Positions 8,900 to 19,512 of a stretch of 64,000 bases of DNA are shown piece by piece. The DNA is from Candidatus Heimdallarchaeota archaeon (lineage in GTDB: Archaea; Asgardarchaeota; Heimdallarchaeia; Heimdallarchaeales; Heimdallarchaeaceae): NCBI GenBank assembly GCA_019057815.1, contig JAHLWR010000021.1, positions 1 to 64,000 on the forward strand, written 5' to 3'. Positions within the stretch are counted from its first letter, which is position 1. The number at the start of each line of letters is the position of its first letter. The notes beneath the pieces were generated by a model that did not search any database, had not been told where the DNA came from, and saw nothing but the letters and a program-made list of their open reading frames with translations. A program made the position numbers and the translations under genes.

Positions 8900-9904
8900 A
8901 TGAATTCTGGGGTAAAAGATTCTTTAATAAAACTTGGAACCGATGAAACAATTAATATCTTACATATTGATGATGATGATGGGTTCCTAGAACTTACACA
9001 GGCTTATTTAGCACATATAGGAGAATCGAACTTCAAACTCGATAGTATTTCTGATCCAGAACAAGTATCTAACAAAGTAAAAAATGCAGAATATGATATC
9101 ATTGTTTCTGATTACAAAATGCCTATAATTGATGGTCTCGAGTTATTCAACAAGTTAAAAGAGCAAGGAAGCGCTATTCCATTTATACTCTTTACAGGGC
9201 ATAGTAGAGAGGAAATAGCAATTAAAGCACTGAATTTAGGTGTAGATTATTACATTACTAAAGGAATCGATGTAAAAAGTCAATACAAGGAGTTATCACA
9301 TATAATAAAAACAATTGCAAAACATAAGAATGCAGAGAGGAAGTTGCGAAGATCAGAGGAATTACTAAGAACTGTAATTGATAATATACCCCAAATAATT
9401 TTCTGGAAGAATAGGGATTCTGTATATTTAGGATGTAATAAAAACTTTGCACAAGTTTCAGGAGTAGGTACACCTGATTTGATAGTCGGGAAGACAGATT
9501 TTGATTTATCATGGAAAAACTCTGAATCATATACTTGTAGAGAATATGATCGTAACGTAATGGAAAGTGACACTCCTCAGTATCATGTTTTAGAAGAACT
9601 AAGACAGCCTGACGGAACAGATGCATTTTTTGATACTAATAAGATTCCTTTACGTGATGAAAAGGAGAATATCATTGGATTACTTGGTACATATGAAAAT
9701 ATTACAAAAAGAAAAGAATCGGAAGATGCTTTGAAAAAACAGAAAGAGGAGTTAGCAGAATATGTTGATTCTATGAAACGTGATTTATGTGTAAGTTTGA
9801 AAGAAATGGAAGGTCATATTGACATTTTCAAAGAAGAAAAAAATGAAAATTATTTAAATAAAGTAGTTAAAACCATAAATAACCTGAAAAAAATACTCAA
9901 ATGA
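8900..9904 (+). CDS. Response-regulator receiver plus PAS domain protein
   Basis: [16 protein letters not shown]...[16 protein letters not shown]...[50 protein letters not shown]-terminal coiled coil, no histidine kinase domain. Confidence 0.85.
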   Translation: MNSGVKDSLIKLGTDETINILHIDDDDGFLELTQAYLAHIGESNFKLDSISDPEQVSNKVKNAEYDIIVSDYKMPIIDGLELFNKLKEQGSAIPFILFTGHSREEIAIKALNLGVDYYITKGIDVKSQYKELSHIIKTIAKHKNAERKLRRSEELLRTVIDNIPQIIFWKNRDSVYLGCNKNFAQVSGVGTPDLIVGKTDFDLSWKNSESYTCREYDRNVMESDTPQYHVLEELRQPDGTDAFFDTNKIPLRDEKENIIGLLGTYENITKRKESEDALKKQKEELAEYVDSMKRDLCVSLKEMEGHIDIFKEEKNENYLNKVVKTINNLKKILK

Positions 9905-9953
9905 TGTTCAAAAATTCTCAATAAATCAATCAAAACCTTTTAGAAGGCTTTTT

Positions 9954-11330
9954 TTGAGTTTTCTTATATTGATTACTAACTTCGATATACGATTGTTTTA
10001 CAGATGTCCCATGCTTCTCTATCTTTCAAAGTATGGTCCTCAGAAAGAGAAAAGAATCCATCCGTTAATTCAATCAAGATCAACAAAGCATCTTCATAAT
10101 TTACCAGTTGAACAAATAATTCATAAGAATATTCGTCAAACATTTTCAAAAATGCAAACAGGTATTAGTGTTTTAAACCACAGTTGGATAGGTTCAGATA
10201 ACTATGTAGCAAAAACTGAACAATTAGTCAAAGTTTCAAAAGAAAGCATTTTCGATTCTTTTGCGTATGTTCCTTTGTTTTACAGGAAGAATCTGCGATT
10301 GAAGAAGTATTTTGTTATGGAAGGAGTTTTTTTGACATTAATTTGTTCAGAAATGCAAGGAACAGAAATAGATTATTTCTTAGTGAAAACAAAGGATGAA
10401 CAACTCCAAATTGATGTTGAAGACAAACTTGATGTTCTAGAGCAAGATCTTCTTCTGATATCGAATATTGTTAACAAAATTACAATTCCAACACCTAACT
10501 ATACTCGAGATTGCAAAATATGTGAATGGAAGCAATATTGCAAGAACCTTGCCAAAGTAACAGGTGATTTAACTTTAATCAGTGGTATTGGAAAAAGGAT
10601 TAAAAGCGAGTTAAAAAAATTAAACATCAACTCTGTTTCTGAATTAGCTTCTGCAAATCTTGAGAATGCTAATCTTGAATTTACAAGTAAAAAACATCTA
10701 GAATATATCCAACTCCAAGCACGTTCTTTCGTAAATGATGAGAACATAATTCGAGAATCCATACAATTCCCTGAAAAAACAACCGAATTATATGTCGACA
10801 TAGAAGGATCACCATATCAAGATTTTGTGTGGATGATAGGCTGTTTAGTAAAGGAAAAGGGCAGTGTTGAACACAAAAATTTCTTAGCTAAATCGCCTAA
10901 AGAAGAACAAAGTATGTTTGAATCTTTCTTAGAGTTCTTAAGAGAATATGATACCAATTACATCCTTTATCACTGGTCACAAGCAGAGCCCCAATATTTT
11001 CGAAATCTTACAAAAAAGCATGCTATCCCATTCTCTAGCCTTAAAACGATTCTTGACAATTCTCTTGATCTTTTCAAGATTTTCAAAGAAAAGACAATTT
11101 TACCTATCAGTTCTTATACTTTAAAAGAGGTAGCAAACTACATAGGCTTTCAATGGGATGAACCTTTATCTGATGGAGCTACAAGTATTGTTTTGTTTGA
11201 CAAATGGTATAACTACGGTGATCAAAAAGCATTACGTAGAGCTATTCTATATAATTCAGATGATTGCAAAGCTTTAATGATTATAAAAAATTTCATTATT
11301 AAACTCCAAAACCCTATAAAAGGGGAATAA
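9954..11330 (+). CDS. TM0106-family RecB-like putative nuclease
   Basis: FYRCPMLLYLSKYG start, CKICEWKQYCKNLA cysteine motif, HhH-like LISGIGKRIKSELKKLNI, and RNase H-like ELYVDIEGSPYQDFVWMIG. Confidence 0.75.
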   Translation: MSFLILITNFDIRLFYRCPMLLYLSKYGPQKEKRIHPLIQSRSTKHLHNLPVEQIIHKNIRQTFSKMQTGISVLNHSWIGSDNYVAKTEQLVKVSKESIFDSFAYVPLFYRKNLRLKKYFVMEGVFLTLICSEMQGTEIDYFLVKTKDEQLQIDVEDKLDVLEQDLLLISNIVNKITIPTPNYTRDCKICEWKQYCKNLAKVTGDLTLISGIGKRIKSELKKLNINSVSELASANLENANLEFTSKKHLEYIQLQARSFVNDENIIRESIQFPEKTTELYVDIEGSPYQDFVWMIGCLVKEKGSVEHKNFLAKSPKEEQSMFESFLEFLREYDTNYILYHWSQAEPQYFRNLTKKHAIPFSSLKTILDNSLDLFKIFKEKTILPISSYTLKEVANYIGFQWDEPLSDGATSIVLFDKWYNYGDQKALRRAILYNSDDCKALMIIKNFIIKLQNPIKGE

Positions 11331-11425
11331 GGGCACCTTATAATGTTTTTAAATGATTTTTCAATAAAAAATCTTGCTAATATAGGATGCAAAAGACATA
11401 TTAGTAAGTAATTTTAGCGAATATT

Positions 11426-12403
11426 ATGTCATCCAAAGAAGACTACCATGGCGATTTAGGAATTATTGGGGGAGGAGTTGGAGGGTTAGGCGCTGCTATC
11501 ATTGGATCATATAAAGGACTTAAAGTTAAGATATTTGAAGGGGGAAGATACGGTGGTATCGTTTCTACATTATATAGCAGAAAAATTGTTGAAAACTACC
11601 CTGGTGCCCCGAGTATACTCGGTAAACGCTTAATAGATGAATTTGTAATTCAATCCCGTGAAGTCCAAGCAGAGATGATCAATGAGCGAGTTATTAATGT
11701 CGAAAAAAAAGATGATGAACTTATAGTGATTACTAATGAAGGCCGATATAAGTTTCGAAGCATAATAATTGCTACTGGTTCCCAACCTTCTGAACTTGGT
11801 ATTACTGGAGAAAGAAAATTTAAAATTAAAGATAGAGGAGTATATAATTTCGTTACTGATCCTGACAGATTTAAGGGTTGCAATGTTCTAATTGTAGGTG
11901 GTGGCGATACTGCCATAGATGCGGTTCATGAAATCAAAGATAAAGCTAAAAAAATATATCTTGTTCATAGACGTGATAGTTTCAGAGCTGCTGAAACAAA
12001 AGTTAATCAAATTGTCAAAGAGAATCTCGCTGAGATAATTTATAACAGTCAAATTCATGAACTTAAAGGCGAAAAAATGCTTGAAGCTGCCGTTTTAGAA
12101 GATATCAACACTCACTTGAAAAGAGAAGTTGAAGTTGATAAGTGTATCCTAGCAGTAGGTATGTCAACAAATCTAGACATATTCTCTGATTTGGGTTTAC
12201 AAACAGAAGGAAAATACATTAAAGTCGACAAAGAGATGCGTACTAATGTACTAGGTGTTTTTGCAATAGGTGATATAGCAACCCAATATCAACTAATAGT
12301 TATTGCTGTAGCCCAAGGAGCTATCGCTGCACATAATTCTTTTGGTATGATACGTAAACCTTATTGGTATAAAGATGAAGGATGGCCAGAAAATATAGAG
12401 TAA
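11426..12403 (+). CDS. Thioredoxin-reductase-fold FAD/NAD(P)-binding oxidoreductase, ferredoxin-NADP reductase-like
   Basis: GIIGGGVGGLGAAIIG, NVLIVGGGDTAIDAV and GVFAIGDIA motifs; the redox CxxC site of TrxR is replaced by YNFVTDPDRFKG. Confidence 0.82.
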   Translation: MSSKEDYHGDLGIIGGGVGGLGAAIIGSYKGLKVKIFEGGRYGGIVSTLYSRKIVENYPGAPSILGKRLIDEFVIQSREVQAEMINERVINVEKKDDELIVITNEGRYKFRSIIIATGSQPSELGITGERKFKIKDRGVYNFVTDPDRFKGCNVLIVGGGDTAIDAVHEIKDKAKKIYLVHRRDSFRAAETKVNQIVKENLAEIIYNSQIHELKGEKMLEAAVLEDINTHLKREVEVDKCILAVGMSTNLDIFSDLGLQTEGKYIKVDKEMRTNVLGVFAIGDIATQYQLIVIAVAQGAIAAHNSFGMIRKPYWYKDEGWPENIE

Positions 12404-12443
12404 GGAATTTACTTATTTTCTTTTTCTAATTCTTTTTCATCTT

Positions 12444-13157
12444 TTAATACTGAAATAAAAGATATAACAACAATGCTACTGATGTTGGGACTGTAAAATT
12501 ATCAATAAACTTGTAATTAAGAGCTTCAATAATCGTTCCCACTAGACTAATTACTAAAATCTTCCAGTAAATGATTTGGTAAAACATGGAGTTAGCAGCA
12601 AAACCTATCAACAATCCAATAAAAATACCGATGAAAACGCTAAGTGAACCCTCTAAACTTTTTTTTTCAATAATTTTATATCTTATCCTCCCAAAAGGTC
12701 TTCCTATCATCTCACCTAAACCATCTCCTAAACTAAGAGAAAGTACAGCTCCTGTATATATATACAAATGATTAATGAATATCATTAGTAACACAAATAC
12801 TGTTGTAGCTGTTAGTGCAGAATTCAAACTCATTTCTAGTTTCGACTCACCACTTCTTGTAGTATATTCAATTACTCTTTGGGTAAATCTTATCTGTGGA
12901 ATAAATGAAATTAAAATGACTATTACTCCCATTATAGTTAAACATATTAACAAATCAAACAAATTATGTAAAAATACAGGAAAAATTGCTAAAGTGGTAT
13001 GTAAAACCATATGAGCTATTTTTCTTCTCTGCCACTCACCAAATTTTAAAACTCTTAAAAAAAAAGGGACGTAAAAACTTGCAAATAGGACTATATTTAC
13101 CACTATAACGAAAACCCAGTCTATCGTAGTTGGATCAAAAAGCATTTCCAGCACCAT
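12444..13157 (-). CDS. Dolichol kinase / DGK1 / VTE5-family CTP-dependent lipid kinase-like membrane protein
   Basis: RRKIAHM, SLGDGLGEMIGRPFGR, KKSLEGSLSVFI and C-terminal IEALNYKFIDNFTVP motifs; multi-TM. Confidence 0.78.
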   Translation of the reverse strand: MVLEMLFDPTTIDWVFVIVVNIVLFASFYVPFFLRVLKFGEWQRRKIAHMVLHTTLAIFPVFLHNLFDLLICLTIMGVIVILISFIPQIRFTQRVIEYTTRSGESKLEMSLNSALTATTVFVLLMIFINHLYIYTGAVLSLSLGDGLGEMIGRPFGRIRYKIIEKKSLEGSLSVFIGIFIGLLIGFAANSMFYQIIYWKILVISLVGTIIEALNYKFIDNFTVPTSVALLLYLLFQY

Positions 13158-13158
13158 T

Positions 13159-13710
13159 TCATGTTTCTTTAGGTTTGCATAGAAGTTCTTTCATTCTTAA
13201 ATCAAAGAACGTGTGGCTGTGTGCAGCTTTTATTAACCAAGCTGTATCTGCTCCTCTCCCTGTTCCTCCAACCGCAATTACATCTCTTATCTTAATAGCA
13301 CCCGCATCTGCTGCCATTAAAACAATCTCCACGCACACTTTTGTTCCTTGTCCAAAAATCCTCAAAGCATCAGCTATTATCTCACTAGTTTCCCATGTTC
13401 CATGCTTCTTACGTATAGCTCTGTCAATACCAGCTAAGGCGTGAGTTGCTGTTACTACGCTAACTCCCTTATTGTGCAATTCTTTAAGAGTCTCATAACT
13501 AATTTCAAGTTCACCTGGATCTTTAAAGCCTGCTTGATGGGTAACAATGACTAAATCGTCTACCGGGAAAAAATTCACTGCTTTCAGCGCTGTTATTCCT
13601 GATGTTGTTGCAACAATGATTTTTTCAACATCCCCTACCTTCCAGCGTTCTTGTACTATTTTAAAGACTTGTTCTGTGTAATGCCCTGGTTTAGGAAAAT
13701 ACATTATCAT
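13159..13710 (-). CDS. Stand-alone pyruvate kinase alpha/beta (C-terminal) domain protein
   Basis: KIIVATTSGITALKAV...DLVIVTHQAGF...LHNKGVSVVTATHALAGIDRAIRKK...GTKVCVEIVLMAADAGAI; lies 1 nt from the downstream gene. Confidence 0.72.
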   Translation of the reverse strand: MIMYFPKPGHYTEQVFKIVQERWKVGDVEKIIVATTSGITALKAVNFFPVDDLVIVTHQAGFKDPGELEISYETLKELHNKGVSVVTATHALAGIDRAIRKKHGTWETSEIIADALRIFGQGTKVCVEIVLMAADAGAIKIRDVIAVGGTGRGADTAWLIKAAHSHTFFDLRMKELLCKPKET

Positions 13711-13897
13711 AATCTACTTTTGGAACTATATATGTTTTTTTAGAAGTGATTTTATTAAATTATTTTGGAAGTTAGCTGAATAAGTACAATTTTGTTAGAA
13801 ATATTTCTCATTATAGAGTAATTCTTTAGAAATCTTGATTTTAAAAAAGATTTTTTCAAAAAAGATTTATAGATAGCTAAATAATTGACTATTAAGA

Positions 13898-14311
13898 ATG
13901 AGTAAAAAGTTTGATTGTGAACAAGAAAAAGTCAACATTTTAAAAATCAGCACAAGGAATCTCATACCTGATAAAGTAAAAGCTGATATTTTGACTAAAT
14001 TAACAGAATGTGTACTCACAGCTATACCTTTACTTGGTAGAGATTTTATATATTCTATTCTTTTAAAAACAACTAGGGAATGGGAAATTGAGGAAAAGCA
14101 AAGGTTGAATAATTTCAAATTTATTCACGTTAATGAAAGAATGAAAGCCTTTGATAAAATCTTTACTTTTTTTATCTTAACTTTGAATGATTTATTATTT
14201 GAAGCCGTGGACGAACAAACTACAAGTTTCTTACGTAATGCTACTTTAACTAACTACAAAGACTTACTAGAAGCAGAAGGCTATGTTGTCAGTTACCAAA
14301 TTAAAAAATAA
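13898..14311 (+). CDS. Hypothetical protein
   Basis: Intact 137-aa ORF with normal codon texture in an otherwise unoccupied region. Confidence 0.5.
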   Translation: MSKKFDCEQEKVNILKISTRNLIPDKVKADILTKLTECVLTAIPLLGRDFIYSILLKTTREWEIEEKQRLNNFKFIHVNERMKAFDKIFTFFILTLNDLLFEAVDEQTTSFLRNATLTNYKDLLEAEGYVVSYQIKK

Positions 14312-14342
14312 TATTAATCTTAAAGTGTTAAGTTATTTCAAT

Positions 14343-14807
14343 TTACTTTTTCTTCCTCTTTTTTGCTTTTTTGATTTTCAATCTTATCCAATCATCTATG
14401 GATTCATCATTTAATAGTTCATCACAATATTGCCAGTGACCTCCTGCTATTAACCCCATTAGAGCTAGTTTCCTTGTTTTGGTTAACCTAGTTGTGGTAA
14501 CAACAATCACAAAAAGGAATCTTGATGCTTCTTCTCTAAGTTTCTTTGTATTCAAATCAGTTCTTAATGATATCTCATCATTTTGTAATGTAATTGCAAT
14601 ATTCCTACTAAGTGAACTCAAGCCTGCAAATTTAACTAATGCTAGTAAGGAGTAGTTCCTTACCCATCTATCCATTGTAGGTCTTTTTACATGACCAAAT
14701 AGTGAATTTAGGCATCCATATTTGATTAATTCTTGAAGAGCTTTTTTTCGAATTTCATCGTCTAGAGAATTATTAAAGACGATTTTGTTATACTCTTCAT
14801 AAGTCAT
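14343..14807 (-). CDS. Hypothetical alpha-helical (HEAT-like?) protein
   Basis: Helical repeats (RKKALQELIKYGCLNSL, WVRNYSLLALVKFAGL); Lys-rich C-terminus. Confidence 0.5.
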   Translation of the reverse strand: MTYEEYNKIVFNNSLDDEIRKKALQELIKYGCLNSLFGHVKRPTMDRWVRNYSLLALVKFAGLSSLSRNIAITLQNDEISLRTDLNTKKLREEASRFLFVIVVTTTRLTKTRKLALMGLIAGGHWQYCDELLNDESIDDWIRLKIKKAKKRKKK

Positions 14808-14891
14808 GTTTTACTATATGCTTCAGAAATAAATGAAGCTTTGCATTCTATTTGCGAAACTTTTTATTGGACTTAGAAGTTTCAACTTATA

Positions 14892-15410
14892 ATGGATTCT
14901 GTAACCCATGGAAGCGTCTCCGTTTTAATAGGATTGATTTTTATCCAATTTTACAAGGATGTTCCTTTAATACTTCTTATATTGGTCATATTTGTTTTTG
15001 GTATTTTAATTGACTATGATCATGTTTTTTATTATAGAAAGAATTACGAAAAAATCAAATTCTGGGATATTCCTGGTTTCATAAGGTTGTATTTCAAAAC
15101 AATTGATCAAAGAGATACGAACATTAACCATAGTTGGTTGCATGAGCCATTTGGTGTTATTATAGTAAGCGGATTGAGTTATCTAATATTTGGCTTTACT
15201 CCTTATCCTGAACTTGTAATCTTAGCAATAAGCTGTTATGTCGGTCATTTTCTTGTTGATTTGATATCGGGGAAAATGAAACCTTTATCCCCATTTAATA
15301 ATAAAATAACTATAGATTTACACATTCTACCGGCTAATTCTTTTACAGCAGCAACTTTATCATTAGTTGCTTTTCTTATAGGTCTGACAATACAGCTATT
15401 ATTATTGTGA
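14892..15410 (+). CDS. Membrane-bound metal-dependent hydrolase-like (YdjM/DUF457-like)
   Basis: MDSVTHGSVSVLIG start, GILIDYDHVFYY, NHSWLHEP, YVGHFLVDLISG; multi-TM with conserved His/Asp. Confidence 0.7.
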   Translation: MDSVTHGSVSVLIGLIFIQFYKDVPLILLILVIFVFGILIDYDHVFYYRKNYEKIKFWDIPGFIRLYFKTIDQRDTNINHSWLHEPFGVIIVSGLSYLIFGFTPYPELVILAISCYVGHFLVDLISGKMKPLSPFNNKITIDLHILPANSFTAATLSLVAFLIGLTIQLLLL

Positions 15411-15462
15411 ATTTCATTGAAGTCTCGATACATTTTTCAATCAATAAGCTCTAAAATTATTA

Positions 15463-17841
15463 ATGTCTGCAAAAATAGTAGGCAAAGTACCACTTTGGCT
15501 TATCAAAATCTTCATAAGAAGAATCATACATCCAAGACTTAACAAAGATGCTCAAGTTGTACCTCCTGAAATTTGGGAAAATGTAGGCAAAGTAATAGAT
15601 TTTAAAGATACAAAAAAAGGGATTGATTTTGTTCTAGAAAGGGGGAAAATGCGAATATTGTCCTTTAAAGAAGGTATAATTCAAATCCAAATTGTTAAAG
15701 AAGACTTCATTTTCCCTGAATCTTACGCAATAGAATTAGACCCAGAGCACAAACCTTCGCTAACTGTGGAAAAAAGATCTGGTTTTATAATAGTGTCACA
15801 AAATTCGAAGAATAAAGATAAACTTCGTGTAAAAATTAGTAAGAATGATGGTAAATTTAACTTAATATATGGTAAAAACGAGAAGCTATTTGCTAATGCA
15901 ATCCCTTTGATTTCTTCAGATAATTGGTATTCTTTACAATATCATTCAGGATCAAAAGATGATCATTACTTTGGTTTCGGTGAAACAGCTGGAGATTTGG
16001 ATAAAAGAGAGAGTACAATATCCTTCTGGAATAAAGATTCCGTTGCTTATCAAACCACAGAAACGCAACTATATCAAACTCAACCGTTGCAAATTATTGT
16101 AAGAGAAAATGGATTCTGTTATGGTATGATATTTGATAACAGTTACAAAAGCCAATTTAAAAATGAAAAACAAGAAAAATTTTATCAAACTAAGTATTCC
16201 GTAAGCAATCTTGGAATTAACCTATATGTAATTCTAGGACCTACTGTAGACGGTTTGTTCGAGAAATTATCCAAACTTCTTGGAAAAGCTCCTTTTCCAC
16301 CTTTATCGACTTTAGGCAATCACCAAAGTCGATGGTCGTATTATCCAGAAGATGAAGTCAGAAAACTTGCGGATACATTCATAAGTAAAAAGATCCCATT
16401 AGATTTTATCCATCTAGATATCGATTATATGGATGATTATAGAATTTTCACTTGGGATAAAGAAAAGTTTCCTAATCCAAAAAAACTCTCAGATGATTTA
16501 GCAGAACAAGGTATTAAATTAATAGCTATTACTAATCCTGGAGTTAAAATTGATACAGATTCTGTTATGTATCAACAAGGGTTAAAAGAAAAGTATTTTT
16601 GTCTTAATCCAGATAAAACCAGTCCTTTTGTAGGTACAGTCTGGTCAGGAAAATGTCACTTTCCTGATTTTTCAGAAGCGAGAACAAGAGAGTGGTTTGG
16701 TAAACATTATGCTACATTAACTGAAGCAGGAATATCTGGTTTCTGGATTGATATGAATGAGCCTGCATTTTTCTCAACTGAGGAATACCCAATAAATGAT
16801 ATGATTCATTCAAATAATGGGAATTTTACATCTCATGAAGAATTGCATAATGTTTATGGTCATTTAATGGCTCAAGCAACTTTTGAGGGATTACAAAAAA
16901 TCCTTCCAGACAAAAGAATCTTCGTTTTAACGCGTTCAGCTTATCTAGGAACTCATAGATATGCTGGTTCCTGGACTGGTGATAATATAGCTGAGTGGAC
17001 ACATTTGCAAGTTAGTCTTCCTATGTTGATGAACATGGCTGTGAGTGGGCAAATTATGATTGGATCAGACATAGGTGGCTTTATTGGAAAATCATCTGGT
17101 GAGTTGCTTGTGCGATGGTATCAAGCTTCTATTCTATTTCCGTTCTTTAGGAATCATGCAATAAACAAAACTTGCAGTCAGGAACCTTGGAAAGTAGGAA
17201 AAAGGAAGGAAGCGTTGATAAGAAAAACAATAAAACTTCGCTATTCACTAATATTGTATATGTATAATTCAATTAGAATTGCTTGTGAAACTGGGAAACC
17301 CGCTTATAGATCTCTCTGGGTTGATTATCCTGATGATTCTAATGTTTATAAAAAAGAATGGGCGGAAACTGAATATTTACTCGGAGATAAAATGTTAATT
17401 GCTCCAATACTTCACAGAGGAAAGAGAAAAAGAGAGGTTTACCTTCCAAAAGGTATTTGGTATGACTTTGAGGGTAAAGAGTATGAAGGAGGTAAAACCT
17501 ATGAAGTATCAGCACCTCTCGATGCTATTCCTATTTTTGTAAAAGATGGTTCAATCATACCCTTTATTCAGGAATATATACAACATACAGGCGAGATAGA
17601 CAAAGTATCTTTTCTGATTTTTAGTCGCTCTACAGCTGAAGGAACAGTTTATTTGGATGACGGGGATACCCTTGGTTATCTAGATGGTGATTATGAACTA
17701 GTTACTATTTCAGCAAAGAAAAGAGGAAGAACATGGAATGTTCACATAAGTAGAGAAGGACAGAAGAGAAAATACGTTAAAATTGGCTCAATTGATATTG
17801 TTGGTCAAGATCAAGACAACTACGTTATCTTTGAAAAATAA
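15463..17841 (+). CDS. Glycoside hydrolase family 31 alpha-glucosidase-like
   Basis: FIHLDIDYMDDYRIFTWD, GFWIDMNEPAFF (nucleophile region), RYAGSWTGDN, GSDIGGFIG. Confidence 0.93.
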   Translation: MSAKIVGKVPLWLIKIFIRRIIHPRLNKDAQVVPPEIWENVGKVIDFKDTKKGIDFVLERGKMRILSFKEGIIQIQIVKEDFIFPESYAIELDPEHKPSLTVEKRSGFIIVSQNSKNKDKLRVKISKNDGKFNLIYGKNEKLFANAIPLISSDNWYSLQYHSGSKDDHYFGFGETAGDLDKRESTISFWNKDSVAYQTTETQLYQTQPLQIIVRENGFCYGMIFDNSYKSQFKNEKQEKFYQTKYSVSNLGINLYVILGPTVDGLFEKLSKLLGKAPFPPLSTLGNHQSRWSYYPEDEVRKLADTFISKKIPLDFIHLDIDYMDDYRIFTWDKEKFPNPKKLSDDLAEQGIKLIAITNPGVKIDTDSVMYQQGLKEKYFCLNPDKTSPFVGTVWSGKCHFPDFSEARTREWFGKHYATLTEAGISGFWIDMNEPAFFSTEEYPINDMIHSNNGNFTSHEELHNVYGHLMAQATFEGLQKILPDKRIFVLTRSAYLGTHRYAGSWTGDNIAEWTHLQVSLPMLMNMAVSGQIMIGSDIGGFIGKSSGELLVRWYQASILFPFFRNHAINKTCSQEPWKVGKRKEALIRKTIKLRYSLILYMYNSIRIACETGKPAYRSLWVDYPDDSNVYKKEWAETEYLLGDKMLIAPILHRGKRKREVYLPKGIWYDFEGKEYEGGKTYEVSAPLDAIPIFVKDGSIIPFIQEYIQHTGEIDKVSFLIFSRSTAEGTVYLDDGDTLGYLDGDYELVTISAKKRGRTWNVHISREGQKRKYVKIGSIDIVGQDQDNYVIFEK

Positions 17842-17860
17842 GCAAAAAAGGAAGGAAAAT

Positions 17861-19393
17861 CTAAAAGTTATATAATTTAGAATATTTTTCATTTAGGTAA
17901 TCTATCAGATATTTAGGTGTTGGTTCCTCTCCTGTTACTCCCTTAAGTAATTCGGATGGATCATACATGTTTCCTTTTTCATGAATGTTTTCTTTGAACC
18001 AGTTAGTAACGATTTCAATGTTACCATTTTCTAATTCTTCTTTCCAGTTAGGAATGTCTTTTTTAAGTTTAGCAAAAAATTGCGCACCAAAAATGTTTCC
18101 CATTGAGTACGTGGGAAAATAACCTACCATTCCTCCAGACCAATGAACATCTTGCATTACACCTTCAGCATCGTCTTGTACATCGTATCCCAGCATTTCT
18201 CTCATCTTTTCATTCCATACTTTGGGTAAATCTGCTACCTCTATGTTTCCTTCAATCAAATCCTTTTCAATTTCGAATCTGAGTATAATGTGTAAATTAT
18301 AAGTAACTTCATCTGCTTCTACTCTTATAGCTGAAGATTTAACGCTGTTAATAGCGAAGATGAATTGTTCATAAGTGACATCTTCAAAGATTGTGCCAGT
18401 GATTTCTTTAAAGCGTGAAAAGTAGAACTTCCAGAAAGATTCGCTTCTACCAATAATATTCTCATAAAAACGAGAACTCGATTCATGAATGCCCATACTA
18501 CAATAATTACCGATAGGCTGATATCTCCACTCTTTCTTTTGGTTCTGATCATAACATCCATGCCCAGCTTCATGCATAGTTGCAAACAAAGAGCTTGTAA
18601 AATGGTTTTCTAAATATCTGGTTGTAATGCGAACATCATCATAGCTCCCTGTAGTGAAAGGATGAGCTGCTATGTCTAGTCGACCTCTTTTCAAATCATA
18701 ACCAATAAGAGGAATAATGTCATCTGAAATTTTTTTCTGAATTTCAGTTGGACAATGACGGTGAATGATAGTTTCATCTGGTTTATTTGAAGCATTTTGA
18801 CATTTCTTAATTAGCTCTACAGTCGCTACTTTCAGAGGAGTAAAAATCCTAGTATAAGATTCTACAGACATACCAGGTTCGAAAAAGTCTAGCATTACAT
18901 CATAAGGAGAAAGATCTGGATTTAAATAATGAGCATACTTCTTTCCAAATTCAATCATTTTTTCTAGAAAAGGTAAGTAGGTTGCGAAATCATTATTCTT
19001 TCTTGCGTTTTTCCAGATTTCATGCGTTATTACGGATTGTTTAGTAAATTCAGCAACAAAGTCAGTAGGGAGTTTAGTTTTTTTATCATACTCTCTTTTC
19101 ACAAGGTATATGTTCCTTTTCTCAGTTTCAGATATTTTCTCATATTCAGGATGTTCTAGAATTTCCTTAATAATTATGCCAATCAACGGATCTATAGACT
19201 TTAAATGTGCTAGTTTGCTGATATATGCCATCTGATTCCCCCTTTGTTCAACTGACCCCTCAGGTAACATTACTAGTGTATCCCAACCCATTAAACTGGA
19301 AATCTCTTCAATAACTTGAATTTCCTGAGCTTTTGACATTAATTCTTTGTATTTCTCTTTCATTCGAATATATCTCTTTTTGATAACTTCCAT
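17861..19393 (-). CDS. M32 family metallocarboxypeptidase (Taq-type)
   Basis: HEXXH in FATMHEAGHGCYDQNQ, HPFTTGSYDDVRITTRY, GIHESSSRFYENIIGRS. Confidence 0.93.
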   Translation of the reverse strand: MEVIKKRYIRMKEKYKELMSKAQEIQVIEEISSLMGWDTLVMLPEGSVEQRGNQMAYISKLAHLKSIDPLIGIIIKEILEHPEYEKISETEKRNIYLVKREYDKKTKLPTDFVAEFTKQSVITHEIWKNARKNNDFATYLPFLEKMIEFGKKYAHYLNPDLSPYDVMLDFFEPGMSVESYTRIFTPLKVATVELIKKCQNASNKPDETIIHRHCPTEIQKKISDDIIPLIGYDLKRGRLDIAAHPFTTGSYDDVRITTRYLENHFTSSLFATMHEAGHGCYDQNQKKEWRYQPIGNYCSMGIHESSSRFYENIIGRSESFWKFYFSRFKEITGTIFEDVTYEQFIFAINSVKSSAIRVEADEVTYNLHIILRFEIEKDLIEGNIEVADLPKVWNEKMREMLGYDVQDDAEGVMQDVHWSGGMVGYFPTYSMGNIFGAQFFAKLKKDIPNWKEELENGNIEIVTNWFKENIHEKGNMYDPSELLKGVTGEEPTPKYLIDYLNEKYSKLYNF

Positions 19394-19512
19394 TGGCGCA
19401 ACTGATAAATTTTTGGAATTAGCATATTAGTACTATTTTAAATAGAAGATTATTCATATTCTTCTTTGTAACATGATTATTTGCAAATAATTGATGTTAG
19501 AAGTGGTAATTA

